Positions 9,801 through 16,575 of a DNA stretch of 47,868 nt are shown here, in pieces. Numbering within the stretch: the stretch's first letter is position 1; each line of letters begins with the position of its first letter. The notes beneath the pieces were generated by a model. That model did not search any database. It was not told the DNA's origin and saw only the letters and a list, made by a program, of their open reading frames with translations. The stretch spans positions 1-47,868 of the forward strand of contig JAKFUR010000005.1 in the NCBI GenBank assembly GCA_021732585.1, read 5' to 3'. The translations under genes were made by a program, and so were the position numbers. Origin of the DNA: Bacteriovoracaceae bacterium. Lineage in GTDB: Bacteria > Bdellovibrionota > Bacteriovoracia > Bacteriovoracales > Bacteriovoracaceae.

Positions 9801-10742
9801 GAAACTTAAATCGTTCACATTCACGCGGGTGCGAGCAACGGAAACGAGCGCCAATTCCGGCGCCGTGGCCCATTCATCTTCTTCATCGAATTCGAGATCA
9901 CCGTCATTGTCGAGGCCATCAATGCCCGTCACTGGACAGGTCGCGGATTCACATAACCGCGTCATGATGTAGGCCGTCTTGCTGGCGGTGCCCGGAAGAA
10001 GATTCGTGCCGGAACTCATCGTCGCCATCACCGAAGCGAGGTTGTCGTTTTCAGTACCTAACAATGAGCAAGTGGCATCGTTGATCGCGATCGGATCACC
10101 CGGCTCGTTGACGTTGGTGACCCCGGGAGTATTAAGTGCACCATCGGGGTCGATGATATCCACACAAAGGTAGAAAGCATCGGCTTCATTTTTCGTGCGA
10201 CGAGAAACCCGAATGTCGTAATTGAAGCTGCTACCTTCGTTGATATTCAGCAAGGCCGGACCGCCGACACTTGGAATGTCCGCCAGATCATCTTCCACTG
10301 TCACCGCAACGGATACTGTGTCCGTACAGCGCTGATTACCACTCGGTGTGCTACAAATCTTATAGCTGAAAGAATCCGGACCGACGTAGTTCGCGTCCGA
10401 AGTGTAGACACAGGAACGCAACACGGTTCCTGTACTGGTCAGTTCACCAGCGACATCGAGGTTGGCACAATCCGTGAGTGTCCCTTTTGTCGGTGCATCG
10501 ACGATGAACCAATACAACGTCCCTTCGATGGAATCGGTGGTCGCGTTCGGCAAGCTGAACGACTCTGGAGTGTCCTCGGTTGCTGTGAGTGTGGTGAGAG
10601 TTGAATCAGGAGCAATCGATGCAATCGTGACACAAGATTTTGTCGTTTCATTAAATTCCAAACCGCTGCCACAACCCTTGATTTCCTCAGGCTTCGGCAC
10701 ACAGGCGGCAGTGAATAATAAAATGAAAACTATAAATCTCAA
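6879..10742 (-). CDS. Large lipoprotein: cadherin-like repeats plus formylglycine-enzyme-like domain
   Basis: This is a 1287-residue surface or periplasmic lipoprotein with a TTG start (GGGAGAT site) and a lipobox ending in TAAC (Cys14). Residues of about 40-150 and 330-450 hold tandem-95/cadherin-like beta-sandwich repeats (TEDTPESFSLP, TYEYVPLS, FSGTVSFRYRARD). An acidic segment near 280 (DNDGDLEFDEEDEW) looks calcium-binding. From about 860 the protein changes character: Cys-rich, with NMVGNVAEW near 1105 and NGGDWSNG plus VGQRCVI at the end. These match the core of the formylglycine-generating/SUMF1 fold. That fold also serves in non-enzymatic binding proteins, so catalysis is not shown. 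Its leader is separate from the clpB leader. Confidence 0.7.
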   Translation of the reverse strand: MRFIVFILLFTAACVPKPEEIKGCGSGLEFNETTKSCVTIASIAPDSTLTTLTATEDTPESFSLPNATTDSIEGTLYWFIVDAPTKGTLTDCANLDVAGELTSTGTVLRSCVYTSDANYVGPDSFSYKICSTPSGNQRCTDTVSVAVTVEDDLADIPSVGGPALLNINEGSSFNYDIRVSRRTKNEADAFYLCVDIIDPDGALNTPGVTNVNEPGDPIAINDATCSLLGTENDNLASVMATMSSGTNLLPGTASKTAYIMTRLCESATCPVTGIDGLDNDGDLEFDEEDEWATAPELALVSVARTRVNVNDLSFAPTMRTGVLPGTPPGSPVTLPVSLGTVPEDSIVLATIGTDDGVGVNDYVLEPYAYDGDGDAITYEYVPLSLFPVHAGTLLCANGTELACTFDPAVDFSGTVSFRYRARDATNKVSNEVTATLTFTVINDVPVFLASQVLDYDTATPATQVFLEENRTLANRTFRVGEGGGITENSQSLYLRASSDFPAVLAASGITVRRNGVSLGLLSATSDIRIDAPAEDADSATYTLSFRPEPGVVTDVPVTITLFLSDGIDTTLQNITFLGVKNIDDPIDGSGPSTFGMRSGGATKNLEFFVHPGINDWANVTDGNQDLTISVTSSNTAVINLLDPIIQLSSSGGATVITKVGAGCTAASCVFTVDLDNTIDPTADAYALSLVSGIRGNSTLTFTFSDGVSAPVTRNVVVGSYSFAVTFNGWGFTRAGGQKTNIAGTVSDSAYILPSWQALTVTEGGIATSAYKVLVYRKATSDFSTYPADALVNAGVASSVREQTFRSTTTYDDGASVVPGERYYLALAVVPNVLSGEVLYPSASPDGVLEVVVPADNMVMVHRWAANESFCNATAQTADRANNYRCRNVGLGGVLDGGVWYHDVEKHLFVDHYESGCPYQIIEDARLAVAGAGNLGQVHYERNTGSCTYSDGTSWLPFTAAAYVLGPNISVSRVGLPPLVNLTRTEAQGVCVGEVPQCAGAACPAGTWGGLDRELPTRRESLRANLWPQYNPALTALTIAIVEDSGDHTVGVRACNTGNAAGYTRRSLVSLPSLQDDTAPGSAVSSVRSLLNSAIGTSNCVSLFETYNMVGNVAEWLADSFDCSETDLTHASCEMLTPVGGASDASLAGSNSLGVTYSFDGTLRNGPLLEKNTVLSLSNLFRSGLDRIHFALSFPFIEDGTVPHPSLGLQRVGIAGPSSISINGFGNDTYRLAWNGDTVDAATQYAMVNGGDWSNGIGAGRRRFELLQDGQPNEKVGQRCVIRMDPVP

Positions 10743-10840
10743 CGTTATCTCCCACTAAGCTATTCGGCGCGGCTTTGATGCAGCTTGAAAGCGAAGTGCT
10801 TGATAGTATTGTACGGGTACTTACAGGTATGACGTATTAT

Positions 10841-10855
10841 CTGGATGTTATCCAG
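10841..10855. promoter_or_regulatory. Short dyad upstream of the cadherin-like lipoprotein gene
   Basis: CTGGAT and ATCCAG flank a 3-base spacer in the 136-bp gap between the Rsm22-like gene and the TTG start at 10742. It could be an operator or a small hairpin. No T-run follows it in either direction and no other clear signal was seen in this gap. Confidence 0.25.
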
Positions 10856-10878
10856 TGACCGAGCAGACAGCTCCGCCA

Positions 10879-11880
10879 CTATTCTGAGTTATCTTCTTTT
10901 ATAAGCCGTATACGACGGCTGTCCACCATCTGCTTGTCTGTCTCAAACTGGATAAGCGAGCCGGCCAGCAAGGCCTCCACGGCCTTCTTTTCACTCTTAG
11001 GATAGCTCTTGAACGGCAACTGAAAACGCTCGAGCTTGAGACCCTTCTCCTCACGACAGACTTCCCACTCGTGAGAAAATTTTGTTGCCGGAAGTGTGCG
11101 TACAATCCGCGCGAGGTTCTCATCCCGTTTTGCTATCGGTTCGCGCTCAAACATCAGCACGGTCAAAGGCAGAAGACGTCGATCGCGTTGAGCCAGTTGT
11201 GTGAGGCGCTCGACCTCGGGATCATGACGGACATGCACATACTGATGACACCAATCTTCAGTGCCGTTCATGGGACACTCGCCCATCCCCAGACACGGAT
11301 AACGCACCTGCCAGCCATCACGAATCATGCGGCGGCGAAATTCTAGAGCGAGCGCGAAGACTTCTTTGGTTCCTGGTTCAATCAGCCACACATGCGCTGG
11401 TTTAGCTTCACTGACATACTTGAGTCCCGCCTCCACTCCCATTTCATTTAAAGAGTGTCCGAACAAAAGCAAGCGCGGTTTCACTAATTCTGCGAGAGTA
11501 AAACGGGCCTTCGGCAACAGACGGGCCGCCTGGTCACGCATGAGCTGAGACGTTTCGAGCATGACGCCATCGCCGCCGCCTAATTCCTTCCACGCCACGC
11601 TAAAAGTTCCTGGGCCTGCGCCCACATCGATCAACTCGTGTTGGAGAATCTCCGCACGATAGTCTGGCGTCAGCCAGCTCAGGACGGCTTCGAGCTTCGG
11701 AATATTGGTGGTGAGATAAAACGCTGTGTAGGCCGACACGAGACGAGGATCAGAAAGATATTTTTGAATGTTCCCGCGATCCGTGGTGAACGCTTTAGAC
11801 AGCTCCCCCACCGCCTTCACTAAATCTGCCTCGGAGGCAAATTCATGAAGGAGATGGGGCATGAGGTCTGTGAGCTTCAA
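10879..11880 (-). CDS. Rsm22-family ribosome-associated methyltransferase-like protein
   Basis: This 333-residue protein belongs to the Rsm22/METTL17 family, which acts on the small ribosomal subunit and in mitochondria carries an iron-sulfur cluster. It has the SAM-binding motif IDVGAGPGTFS (near 90), the family segment FGHSLNEMG, and the cysteine region YPCLGMGECPMNGTEDWCHQ. The frame starts at a TTG one base after the citrate synthase stop; an ATG six codons later is also possible, and neither has a good Shine-Dalgarno site, so it may be translated by coupling. Three cysteines sit in the cluster region; a fourth lies further on (HEWEVCREE). The gene is downstream of gltA in the same direction. 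Confidence 0.8.
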   Translation of the reverse strand: MKLTDLMPHLLHEFASEADLVKAVGELSKAFTTDRGNIQKYLSDPRLVSAYTAFYLTTNIPKLEAVLSWLTPDYRAEILQHELIDVGAGPGTFSVAWKELGGGDGVMLETSQLMRDQAARLLPKARFTLAELVKPRLLLFGHSLNEMGVEAGLKYVSEAKPAHVWLIEPGTKEVFALALEFRRRMIRDGWQVRYPCLGMGECPMNGTEDWCHQYVHVRHDPEVERLTQLAQRDRRLLPLTVLMFEREPIAKRDENLARIVRTLPATKFSHEWEVCREEKGLKLERFQLPFKSYPKSEKKAVEALLAGSLIQFETDKQMVDSRRIRLIKEDNSE

Positions 11881-11881
11881 A

Positions 11882-13144
11882 CTAGCGAGAGAGTTTTTTG
11901 TTCACTTCACCCGTGTAGATCTGACGTGGGCGACAGATTTTGAATCCTGGCGTCTCCAACATCTCTTTCCACTGGGCCATCCAACCTGGCAAACGGCCGA
12001 GGGCAAACATGACAGTGAACATATTGGTTGGAATTCCCAATGCGCGGTAGATGATGCCCGAGTAGAAATCCACGTTCGGGTAAAGCTTGCGCTCAACGAA
12101 GTACGGGTCTTGCAACGCCACTTCTTCGAGGCCGCGTGCGATATCCAAGAGAGGATCTTTCACGCCAAGTTTTGCGAGTACTGAATCGCAGGCCACTTTG
12201 ATGATCTTGGCGCGTGGGTCGAAATTTTTGTAAACGCGGTGACCGAAGCCCATCAAACGTGATGATGAGTTCTTGTCCTTCACGCGCGTGAGGAATTCTT
12301 TGTACCCGATGCCCTCTTTGTGAATCTCTTCCAGCATCTCGAGAACCGCTTGGTTCGCGCCACCATGGAGCGGGCCCCAGAGAGCATCCACACCCGCAGA
12401 GACAGTGGCGAATGGGTTCGCTTTTGATGAGCCCACCATCCGCACGGTTGACGTCGAGCAGTTCTGTTCGTGATCCACGTGAAGAATAAGGAGGATGTCC
12501 AAGGCCTTGGCGACTTCTTTATCCACCGCTTTGCCGGTCATCATGTGAATGAAGTCCGAGCAGTAATCCAAGGTCTTATCTGACTGGATGAAACCTTGTC
12601 CTTGTGAGTGGCGGTGAGCGTAGGTCGCGAGCACTTTGATCTGCCCCATCAACTGAATAATGACTTCGTCTTTTTGTGGGCCGGTCAAATCTTGCGCCAG
12701 CAAATCTGGGTAGAACGCCGAGAGTGCCGCGAGGTTCGACGACAACACACCCATCGGATGCGCGTTGTTAGGGAACGCTTTGATCATGGTCTGCAACGCC
12801 GTTGGAATGCTGCTGTGATTGGCGATTCGTTGCTCGAAAGTTTTGAGTTCGTCACTCGAAGGCAGTTTGCCGTTGATCACGAGAGAGGAAACTTCCGTGA
12901 ACGTGCTCTTCTCTGCAAGTTCTTCAATGCCGTAGCCACGGTATTTAAGAATACCCTTTTCCCCATCGAGGAATGTGATATTCGACGTGCACGCGCCGGT
13001 ATTCATGTAGCCTGAATCGATGGTTACATAACCCGTTTCTGCTCGGAGTTTTGTAATATCAATCGCCTTCTCGCCCTCTGTTCCTTCGAACACGGGAAGT
13101 TCAATTGTCTTGTCACCTAGGGTGAGCTTGGCCTTCTCTGACAT
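11882..13144 (-). CDS. gltA: Citrate synthase
   Basis: This 420-residue enzyme joins acetyl-CoA and oxaloacetate to citrate at the entry to the TCA cycle. It is a type II (hexameric, Gram-negative) citrate synthase by length and by its N-terminal beta domain. Active-site regions are visible: LWGPLHGGANQAVLEML (first catalytic His), GFGHRVYKNFDPRAKI (second His) and VDFYSGIIYRALGIP (catalytic Asp). The ATG at 13144 follows a good AAGGAG site. The leader holds a hairpin (13163-13193) and a dyad (13203-13226) that may govern expression. The Rsm22-like gene follows with a 1-base gap. Confidence 0.96.
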   Translation of the reverse strand: MSEKAKLTLGDKTIELPVFEGTEGEKAIDITKLRAETGYVTIDSGYMNTGACTSNITFLDGEKGILKYRGYGIEELAEKSTFTEVSSLVINGKLPSSDELKTFEQRIANHSSIPTALQTMIKAFPNNAHPMGVLSSNLAALSAFYPDLLAQDLTGPQKDEVIIQLMGQIKVLATYAHRHSQGQGFIQSDKTLDYCSDFIHMMTGKAVDKEVAKALDILLILHVDHEQNCSTSTVRMVGSSKANPFATVSAGVDALWGPLHGGANQAVLEMLEEIHKEGIGYKEFLTRVKDKNSSSRLMGFGHRVYKNFDPRAKIIKVACDSVLAKLGVKDPLLDIARGLEEVALQDPYFVERKLYPNVDFYSGIIYRALGIPTNMFTVMFALGRLPGWMAQWKEMLETPGFKICRPRQIYTGEVNKKLSR

Positions 13145-13162
13145 ACGAGCTCCTTAAAAATA

Positions 13163-13193
13163 GCTGGGAATTTTTGCGATCTTACTCCCCAGC
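13163..13193 (-). promoter_or_regulatory. Hairpin in the gltA leader
   Basis: On the minus strand GCTGGGGA pairs with TTCCCAGC around a 15-base loop. One pair is G-U, which works only in the minus-strand RNA, so the structure fits the gltA transcript. It lies 19-49 bases upstream of the start codon. Confidence 0.4.
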
Positions 13194-13202
13194 AACGTAC
13201 CT

Positions 13203-13226
13203 GTTAAATAGTTTTGCCTACTTAAC
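13203..13226. promoter_or_regulatory. Dyad upstream of gltA, possible operator
   Basis: GTTAAATA and TACTTAAC are inverted arms (7 of 8 bases) separated by 8 bases, about 60-80 bases upstream of the gltA start. The spacing is that of a regulator binding site. No regulator can be named. Confidence 0.3.
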
Positions 13227-13266
13227 GGTTAGTGGGGCCAAAATGTGAGGAGAAAAAAATTGGACA

Positions 13267-13314
13267 AGGGCCAAGACGCTACCAAACAGTGATCCATGGT
13301 GCCATCTTGGCCCT
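13267..13314. ncRNA. Long imperfect inverted repeat, possible structured RNA
   Basis: AGGGCCAAGA (13267-13276) and TCTTGGCCCT (13305-13314) are perfect 10-base arms. Inside them GC-ACCA pairs with TGGT-GC, giving a long stem with small bulges. It sits in the 355-bp gene-free stretch between gltA and the plus-strand gene at 13500. No T-run follows on either strand, so it is not a simple terminator. It could be a leader structure of the gene at 13500 or a small RNA. Confidence 0.4.
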
Positions 13315-13386
13315 GTGTGATGGACGTTCCGTCGTCCCAAAGTAAGCTAAAGCAACCCAGATGCCATAAAACCTGACGAGTTTCGA

Positions 13387-13415
13387 TGGTTTTTCGCTGC
13401 GTTAATGAAAAACCA
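13387..13415. promoter_or_regulatory. Hairpin or dyad upstream of the gene at 13500
   Basis: TGGTTTTTC (13387-13395) and GAAAAACCA (13407-13415) are perfect 9-base arms around an 11-base spacer. It lies about 85 bases upstream of the next start codon. It could be an operator or a leader hairpin. Confidence 0.4.
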
Positions 13416-13453
13416 AACTAATGTGAGTTCTTGGCACCTGAGTTGCTCTAGCT

Positions 13454-13482
13454 GTCCCATCATCAACCAAGACGGTTGGGAC
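13454..13482 (+). promoter_or_regulatory. Leader hairpin just upstream of the gene at 13500
   Basis: GTCCCA and TGGGAC form the base of a stem with AACC/GGTT available inside. It ends a few bases before the CAGGAG ribosome-binding site of the gene at 13500. Together with the two preceding inverted repeats it suggests a folded 5' leader. Confidence 0.35.
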
Positions 13483-13499
13483 TAACCCAGGAGATCACC

Positions 13500-14444
13500 A
13501 TGCCGAGATCATCTTACCGCTTTTTCATCCGTCTACTCTTAGGTCAAATGGCACTCGCACTGTTGCTGTCGTTTCCTTTCAAAGCCGATGCGCAAGATTT
13601 CTCGTGGGATGATCGTGACGTCCAAGATCCTTACTCAACCGACTTCAACTATGATGATCGCGACTACCCGGATGATGAAACTCATCGCCGCGACGATCGA
13701 CGACCGGGCGGCCCGCAACGCCCTGGCACTCCTCGCTACGACGATCATTTGCCACAGATCACAATTGATAGCGACGTTCGCCTGCATGTCGCTCAACGAG
13801 TCTACGGATCGGCCACACTTCATCTCAAACAACTCGCGAATCAACAGGGTTTGCGCCTTGAGGGTGAAAGACTGAAGAAAGTTGTCCTCGACGCCGACGT
13901 CACTGGACGTCTTCGTGTCCAGGCCCGTCTTGTGGTGAACGGTATTCCTGGACTCTGGGAAGAAGTCATCGGCCGTCGCCGTGGAACAGTCTTGCACATG
14001 CCCCAAGGCCCAAGCCAAATTGGCCGCGACATCCGCTCCCTGCAAATTGAAATTCGTGGCGACGCAGTCGTGGATTCAGTGACCCTCAAGCTCGCAGCGA
14101 GACAGCACCAACATCCTCTGCCTTCTCGTGAGCTGCACCTCCGTCCGATGCGTGACCTCCATGGCCCGCTCGCCCGCTCTCTCGAGTCAGCCTTGAACTT
14201 GCCTTTGCAACACAGCTCTCGCCTCGTCAGCGTGATCACTATGGAAGCTTCCACTGTAGGTCGTGGTGTTCTGCAGATCACTCAGTACGGTGTGCGTGGT
14301 TCTCTGGGCTACATCCCAGGACTCTCTCACCGTGCGCAGCTGATTCAGATCGTTCTGCCACGTCCTTTGCCTCTGAGAGATATTCAATTGATTCTTACCG
14401 GCCACGTGCGTGTGGAAACTCTCACTTTAGAGTTCCAGCGCTAA
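13500..14444 (+). CDS. Exported protein with duplicated beta domain, unknown function
   Basis: This 314-residue exported protein was not recognised. It has a signal peptide (ending FKADAQ), a charged, Asp/Arg/Pro-rich linker (about 38-85) and two similar domains (about 90-215 and 220-314). Both halves follow the same pattern: RL..V...A...GR..L, then NG.PG or .G.IPG, a basic loop, a Pro-rich loop, then RDI.SL.I.I.G or RDI.L.L.G and V.S/T.TL.L/F..R. An internal duplication of a beta-sandwich unit is therefore likely. The ATG at 13500 with CAGGAG is preferred over the TTG at 13476. A strong terminator follows, so it is a single-gene transcript with a folded leader. Confidence 0.65.
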   Translation: MPRSSYRFFIRLLLGQMALALLLSFPFKADAQDFSWDDRDVQDPYSTDFNYDDRDYPDDETHRRDDRRPGGPQRPGTPRYDDHLPQITIDSDVRLHVAQRVYGSATLHLKQLANQQGLRLEGERLKKVVLDADVTGRLRVQARLVVNGIPGLWEEVIGRRRGTVLHMPQGPSQIGRDIRSLQIEIRGDAVVDSVTLKLAARQHQHPLPSRELHLRPMRDLHGPLARSLESALNLPLQHSSRLVSVITMEASTVGRGVLQITQYGVRGSLGYIPGLSHRAQLIQIVLPRPLPLRDIQLILTGHVRVETLTLEFQR

Positions 14445-14448
14445 GCTC

Positions 14449-14499
14449 GATGGCCCTGGCGACCTCTCCCCCGAGGAAAACCAGGGCCATCTCTTTTTT
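14449..14499 (+). terminator. Rho-independent terminator
   Basis: GATGGCCCTGG pairs perfectly with CCAGGGCCATC (11 bp, 21-base loop) and is followed by TCTTTTTT. It begins 4 bases after the TAA of the duplicated-domain protein. Confidence 0.85.
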
Positions 14500-14582
14500 A
14501 TATCCCATCCATTCCTATGCTCTATTTTCCAGATGCCTTGAGCGAGCGTACAAATCGCTCACAAAACATCTAGGAAAACCCC

Positions 14583-14918
14583 ATGCGCTTCATTATTGCT
14601 TTTTTCTTAATCATCTCTTCTGCTCACGCCGCCTCAACATTAAAAGTTGATGTGATCAACACTGAAGTCGGCGTTCTCGATTACACAGATCGCCCGACAC
14701 TTTGTGTGACCACTGCGCGTGAAGTTTCAACTGGTAAACTCCTCGGGATCGTTGAAGACATCACGGATTGCTTTTGGACACGCCAAGCTCGTCGCTCACA
14801 CGCCACCACACTGGAGCTTCCGCGTCACGCATTCTCAAAAGTTGAAGCCGGTGAAATGTTGCAACATTTACAAGGATTTGATTCGCAGTTAGAGTTTCTT
14901 TGGTCTAACGCTGACTAA
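14583..14918 (+). CDS. Small exported protein, unknown function
   Basis: This 111-residue protein has a signal peptide (MRFIIAFFLIISSAHA) followed by about 95 mature residues. There are two cysteines (TLCVTTAR and DITDCFW), which could form a disulfide in the periplasm. No family was recognised. It has an AGGAAA site 7 bases ahead of the ATG and lies 9 bases before sfsA, so it probably heads the operon with sfsA and nadD. The 138-bp gap upstream holds the preceding terminator and presumably the promoter. Confidence 0.65.
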   Translation: MRFIIAFFLIISSAHAASTLKVDVINTEVGVLDYTDRPTLCVTTAREVSTGKLLGIVEDITDCFWTRQARRSHATTLELPRHAFSKVEAGEMLQHLQGFDSQLEFLWSNAD

Positions 14919-14927
14919 AGGAATGCT

Positions 14928-15629
14928 GTGCATCTTCCCTCTTTGCAAGAGGGCGTGATTCTCAAACGCTACAAAAGATTTTTTGCTGATGTGCAATTGC
15001 CTGATGGCAATGTGGTCGTCGCGCACGTGCCGAACACCGGCAGCATGAAAACTTGCTGGGAGCCCGGCTGGCGCGCCTGGGTGACTCCCGCGACAAACCC
15101 CGAAAGAAAGCTACGTTGGACTCTTGAGATGACGTCGGCTGGCAGCGGTTTCATCATGGTCAACACCGCGAACGCCAATAAGCTTGCGGCGGAAGCCCTC
15201 ACTGCGCGCACGCTCACCCCGTTCGCGAACTACACTACCGTCACTCCTGAACAAACCATTCTCGATAGTCGCTTTGATTTCCGACTCACTTCACCCGGTT
15301 TGCCGGATTGTTGGGTGGAAGTAAAAAACGTCACACTCATGGAAACACCGGGGCTCGCGAGTTTTCCTGATTCCGTCAGCACCCGCGGCCTCAAACATTT
15401 GCGAGACCTGATCGAAGTCAAAAAGATGGGCCAGCGTGCCTGCATGCTCTATGTGGTGGCCCGCTCTGATGCTGAACGGTTTACCTCTGCCATCAAGATT
15501 GATCCGGACTACGCCCAAGGACTTAAAGACGCCCATAAAGCAGGTGTTGAGATTTACTGCTTCCGCGTAGAGCATGAAAACAACATCTACATTCTTAAGA
15601 CCGCTTTGCCGATAGAGGGTCTCACATGA
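14928..15629 (+). CDS. sfsA: SfsA family protein
   Basis: This 233-residue protein matches the sugar fermentation stimulation A family. It has an N-terminal OB-like part (GVILKRYKRFFADVQLPDGNVVVAHVPNTGSM) and a nuclease-like C-terminal part with DSRFDFRL, WVEVKNVTL, FPDSVSTRGLKHLRDL and ACMLYVVARSD. In E. coli the protein binds DNA and affects maltose genes; the real activity is unsettled, but the second domain resembles restriction-endonuclease folds. It begins with GTG after AAGGA, and its stop overlaps the nadD start (ATGA). Confidence 0.93.
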   Translation: MHLPSLQEGVILKRYKRFFADVQLPDGNVVVAHVPNTGSMKTCWEPGWRAWVTPATNPERKLRWTLEMTSAGSGFIMVNTANANKLAAEALTARTLTPFANYTTVTPEQTILDSRFDFRLTSPGLPDCWVEVKNVTLMETPGLASFPDSVSTRGLKHLRDLIEVKKMGQRACMLYVVARSDAERFTSAIKIDPDYAQGLKDAHKAGVEIYCFRVEHENNIYILKTALPIEGLT

Positions 15630-16465
15630 GACCTAACCAACTATGGCTCGATGTTTCGCAGAAAGAGCTCCGAGTCTGGGTGGATGCGAAGCTCAGTCTG
15701 CCACAGGCTAAAGGCAGCTCCACCCAACGGGTGGGCTTCTTCCGCGAGATTCCACTGTTTGCTCTTCCGCCGGATTCGGCGCATCCCATGGGCTGGACGT
15801 CCTTCGCGTGGAGTTCAATGCAAGACAAGTTTGATGTGGAAGACGATTTTTGGATCGCGCTGGATGCTTCTCGCTATATTTTTCTCGAAGAGCGTGCGGA
15901 GAAATTCACCGCACCTCTCGCTTTCGAACTTCCTCTCGCCAGTGATGTGCTATTTTACGGCGGCACGTTCACACCTTGGCATGAAGGCCACACCGCCTGC
16001 TTAAATCTCGCTCCCGGCAACATGCCGCTGTTTGTGTGCCCTGATCGCAGTCCGCACAAACCGCTCAAGACTCATGACGACGTGGTTAAGTTTTTTATTG
16101 AACTCAAGGCGATCGTACAAAAGAGCACTAATAAACAAGTGCATCTCTACCCTGGCTTTCTTTTGCGCTTTGAAACCAATCCCACAATTGCGTGGGTGTT
16201 GCGGTTGAAACAGCAGCGTCCTGATCTACGCGTGCATCTCTTGATGGGCTACGACAGTTTCAAATCTCTAGCGACTTGGAACAAGGCGCCTGAACTGATG
16301 CGTTTGTTGAGTGGCCTCTCGGTGGCCTCAAGAATGGAAACAGATGATCAGCACGTGCGCGATGCTGCTTGGGCCTTAGAGCAGAATCCTCAGCTGCAGA
16401 TCAATTTCTTGGGACATCATCCGTATGAGCAGGTCAGTTCGACGACGTTGCTCAATCGAAAATAG
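15626..16465 (+). CDS. nadD: Nicotinate-nucleotide adenylyltransferase-like enzyme with N-terminal extension
   Basis: This 279-residue protein has a NadD-like nucleotidyltransferase domain from residue 108 onward: GGTFTPWHEGH (112-122, the GxFxPxHxGH signature), RSPHKP, LLMGYDSFKSLATWNKAPELM and the C-terminal VSSTTLL (ISSTxIR site). NadD makes deamido-NAD from nicotinate mononucleotide and ATP. The usual protein is about 190-220 residues; here about 105 extra residues precede the domain. The extension contains no recognised motif and is continuous in frame with the ATGA-coupled start, so it seems real. A clear terminator follows. Substrate could differ, since the domain family is broad. Confidence 0.8.
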   Translation: MRPNQLWLDVSQKELRVWVDAKLSLPQAKGSSTQRVGFFREIPLFALPPDSAHPMGWTSFAWSSMQDKFDVEDDFWIALDASRYIFLEERAEKFTAPLAFELPLASDVLFYGGTFTPWHEGHTACLNLAPGNMPLFVCPDRSPHKPLKTHDDVVKFFIELKAIVQKSTNKQVHLYPGFLLRFETNPTIAWVLRLKQQRPDLRVHLLMGYDSFKSLATWNKAPELMRLLSGLSVASRMETDDQHVRDAAWALEQNPQLQINFLGHHPYEQVSSTTLLNRK

Positions 16466-16490
16466 AACGGTAAAGCTTTAGTTTTCTTAC

Positions 16491-16530
16491 GTTTTACTTC
16501 CGCCAGCGGAAGTAAAACACTCGTTTTCTT
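16491..16530 (+). terminator. Rho-independent terminator of the sfsA-nadD operon
   Basis: GTTTTACTTCCG and CGGAAGTAAAAC form a perfect 12-bp stem with the 4-base loop CCAG, followed by ACTCGTTTTCTT. It starts 25 bases after the nadD stop. Confidence 0.8.
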
Positions 16531-16575
16531 AAGCTGCCAGCTTGCGAAACCCATCGATTCCCGTATCCTGAACTC

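Noticed and set aside
14450-14650. 66-codon frame after the terminator at 14449
   Set aside because: It starts within the terminator stem and overlaps the following gene's signal peptide.
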